Source: Eisenbergiella sp900555195 (GTDB taxonomy: Bacteria > Bacillota > Clostridia > Lachnospirales > Lachnospiraceae). Taken from it: DNA of 64,000 nucleotides. The notes beneath the pieces are model-generated. The model saw only the letters and a list, made by a program, of their open reading frames with translations. It made no database searches and was not told where the DNA came from. The translations under genes were made by a program, and so were the position numbers. The stretch is taken from assembly GCA_902492555.1 (NCBI GenBank), contig CABUMH010000001.1, positions 1 to 64,000 on the forward strand. The letters are read 5' to 3'. Below, one piece after another: positions 63,347 to 64,000 of this stretch; within the stretch, counting starts at the first letter, position 1; the number at the start of each line of letters is the position of its first letter.

Positions 63347-63988
63347 TCATATAGAAAAAACTTCATCTATAATCTCAAACAATCTGTCGGTTTCTATATC
63401 GCCATTAAATAAAACTAATGCTACTGTACTTGTATACTCTGGCAACTTTTTATTAATATACCATAGCAACCGATGATTCAAAAAATCTTCACACAATTTT
63501 TGCACATTTATTGAGGTTGCTTCCATACTATATCTCATTTTATCTGGGTGCTTACATGGATGATTAATTTTACACTGACAAGGCTTACAAAGCCTACAGC
63601 TTCCACTTAATAAGGAGTATCCATCTGTATATGCTTCTATAATTCGGGCATATTTTTCAATAAGTGATTTCAAAGTAACATTTGCAGCTTTTAGCGCTAC
63701 ATACTTATTTTTTATGTCAGCATAATCTTTCATTACTGTAGAAAAACAAATTAAATAAGCAGATGTATATTTTTTTTGTATACTTAAAAATGATTTTGAA
63801 AATGGTGGACAGCTCCATTTTCTTCCAAAATTCACACATCCTTCCTCACATTCTTTTCTTAACCGTTCCTCTTCAATATAATCACAAAGCACAGAAGTAT
63901 CAGTAATCAGTTTTTCTTTTATCTTGACAGAAATTGTTCTGTTGGCCAACATCTTCTGTTTTTCTAAATATACAATTTCTTCTTCCAT
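63347..63988 (-). CDS. DUF2284 metal-binding protein
   Basis: 213 residues, cytoplasmic. Cys motifs are typical of DUF2284: CEEGCVNFGRKWSCPPF near 46-62, then CRLCKPCQCKINHPCKHPDKMRYSMEATSINV near 132-163. These probably hold an Fe-S cluster or other metal. Such proteins are widespread in anaerobes with no assigned function. AT-rich like its surroundings. The start lies 12 bases inside the right window edge. Confidence 0.82.
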   Translation of the reverse strand: MEEEIVYLEKQKMLANRTISVKIKEKLITDTSVLCDYIEEERLRKECEEGCVNFGRKWSCPPFSKSFLSIQKKYTSAYLICFSTVMKDYADIKNKYVALKAANVTLKSLIEKYARIIEAYTDGYSLLSGSCRLCKPCQCKINHPCKHPDKMRYSMEATSINVQKLCEDFLNHRLLWYINKKLPEYTSTVALVLFNGDIETDRLFEIIDEVFSI

Positions 63989-64000
63989 ATCAGATTATAC

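Overview
The window looks like chromosome of a Gram-positive gut Clostridia, most likely Lachnospiraceae. This rests on strong AGGAGG-type ribosome sites, a GH4 alpha-galactosidase, YesM/YesN and Agr-type two-component systems, a Bacillota-type (EssC) type VII secretion locus and a RepA_N/ParAB mobile module. The taxonomic placement is inference from gene content.

Region 1 (1-9.4 kb) is ordinary chromosome. It holds a truncated AraC regulator divergent from a GH4 alpha-galactosidase, a phosphoglucosamine mutase (GlmM type), a YesM/YesN-type sensor kinase and response regulator, a small HPr-like protein without the catalytic His, and an AgrC/AgrA-type kinase and LytTR regulator.

Region 2 (9.6-45.3 kb) is a very large, entirely co-directional type VII secretion (T7SS) locus. 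The core is an FHA-containing EssC ATPase, a YukD/EsaB ubiquitin-like protein, five WXG100 proteins plus one relative, a candidate secreted effector and two DUF4176-type proteins. Around it lies an unusual phospho-signalling and surface layer. This layer has two membrane Ser/Thr kinases, two intact PP2C phosphatases and one decayed one, an extracellular vWA/cytoplasmic FHA protein, a LytTR regulator with a receiver-like domain lacking obvious phospho-acceptor motifs, and about a dozen zinc-ribbon proteins. Most of these have an N-terminal CxxC zinc ribbon, one membrane helix, often a TPR unit, and an outer domain that differs from protein to protein (LamG-like, C-type lectin-like, discoidin-like, NPCBM-like, RsiV/DUF3298-like). 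A three-gene module in this set is duplicated, and each copy has lost a different gene. The layout suggests a secretion system gated by Ser/Thr phosphorylation with FHA readers, comparable in logic to the threonine phosphorylation pathway of type VI secretion. EsaA, EssA and EssB are not recognisable here.

Region 3 (45.45-64 kb) is a mobile element joined to the chromosome at the 3' part of a tRNA-Ser gene. Its left end carries two HTH proteins, ParA, ParB with an internal perfect palindrome, a RepA_N initiator with iteron-like repeats inside its gene, and a long inverted repeat. Next comes an AT-rich four-gene minus-strand operon: SLATT-like membrane protein, HD plus Hsp90-type ATPase, phosphoribosyltransferase-like protein, and an unknown. 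It looks like an anti-phage or conflict system and I do not recognise it as a named one. It is followed by a damaged IS21-family element, an AAA/DUF4143 ATPase, a decayed PIN-domain gene and a DUF2284 protein. No conjugation genes, integrase or second attachment site are visible, so the element probably continues beyond the window.
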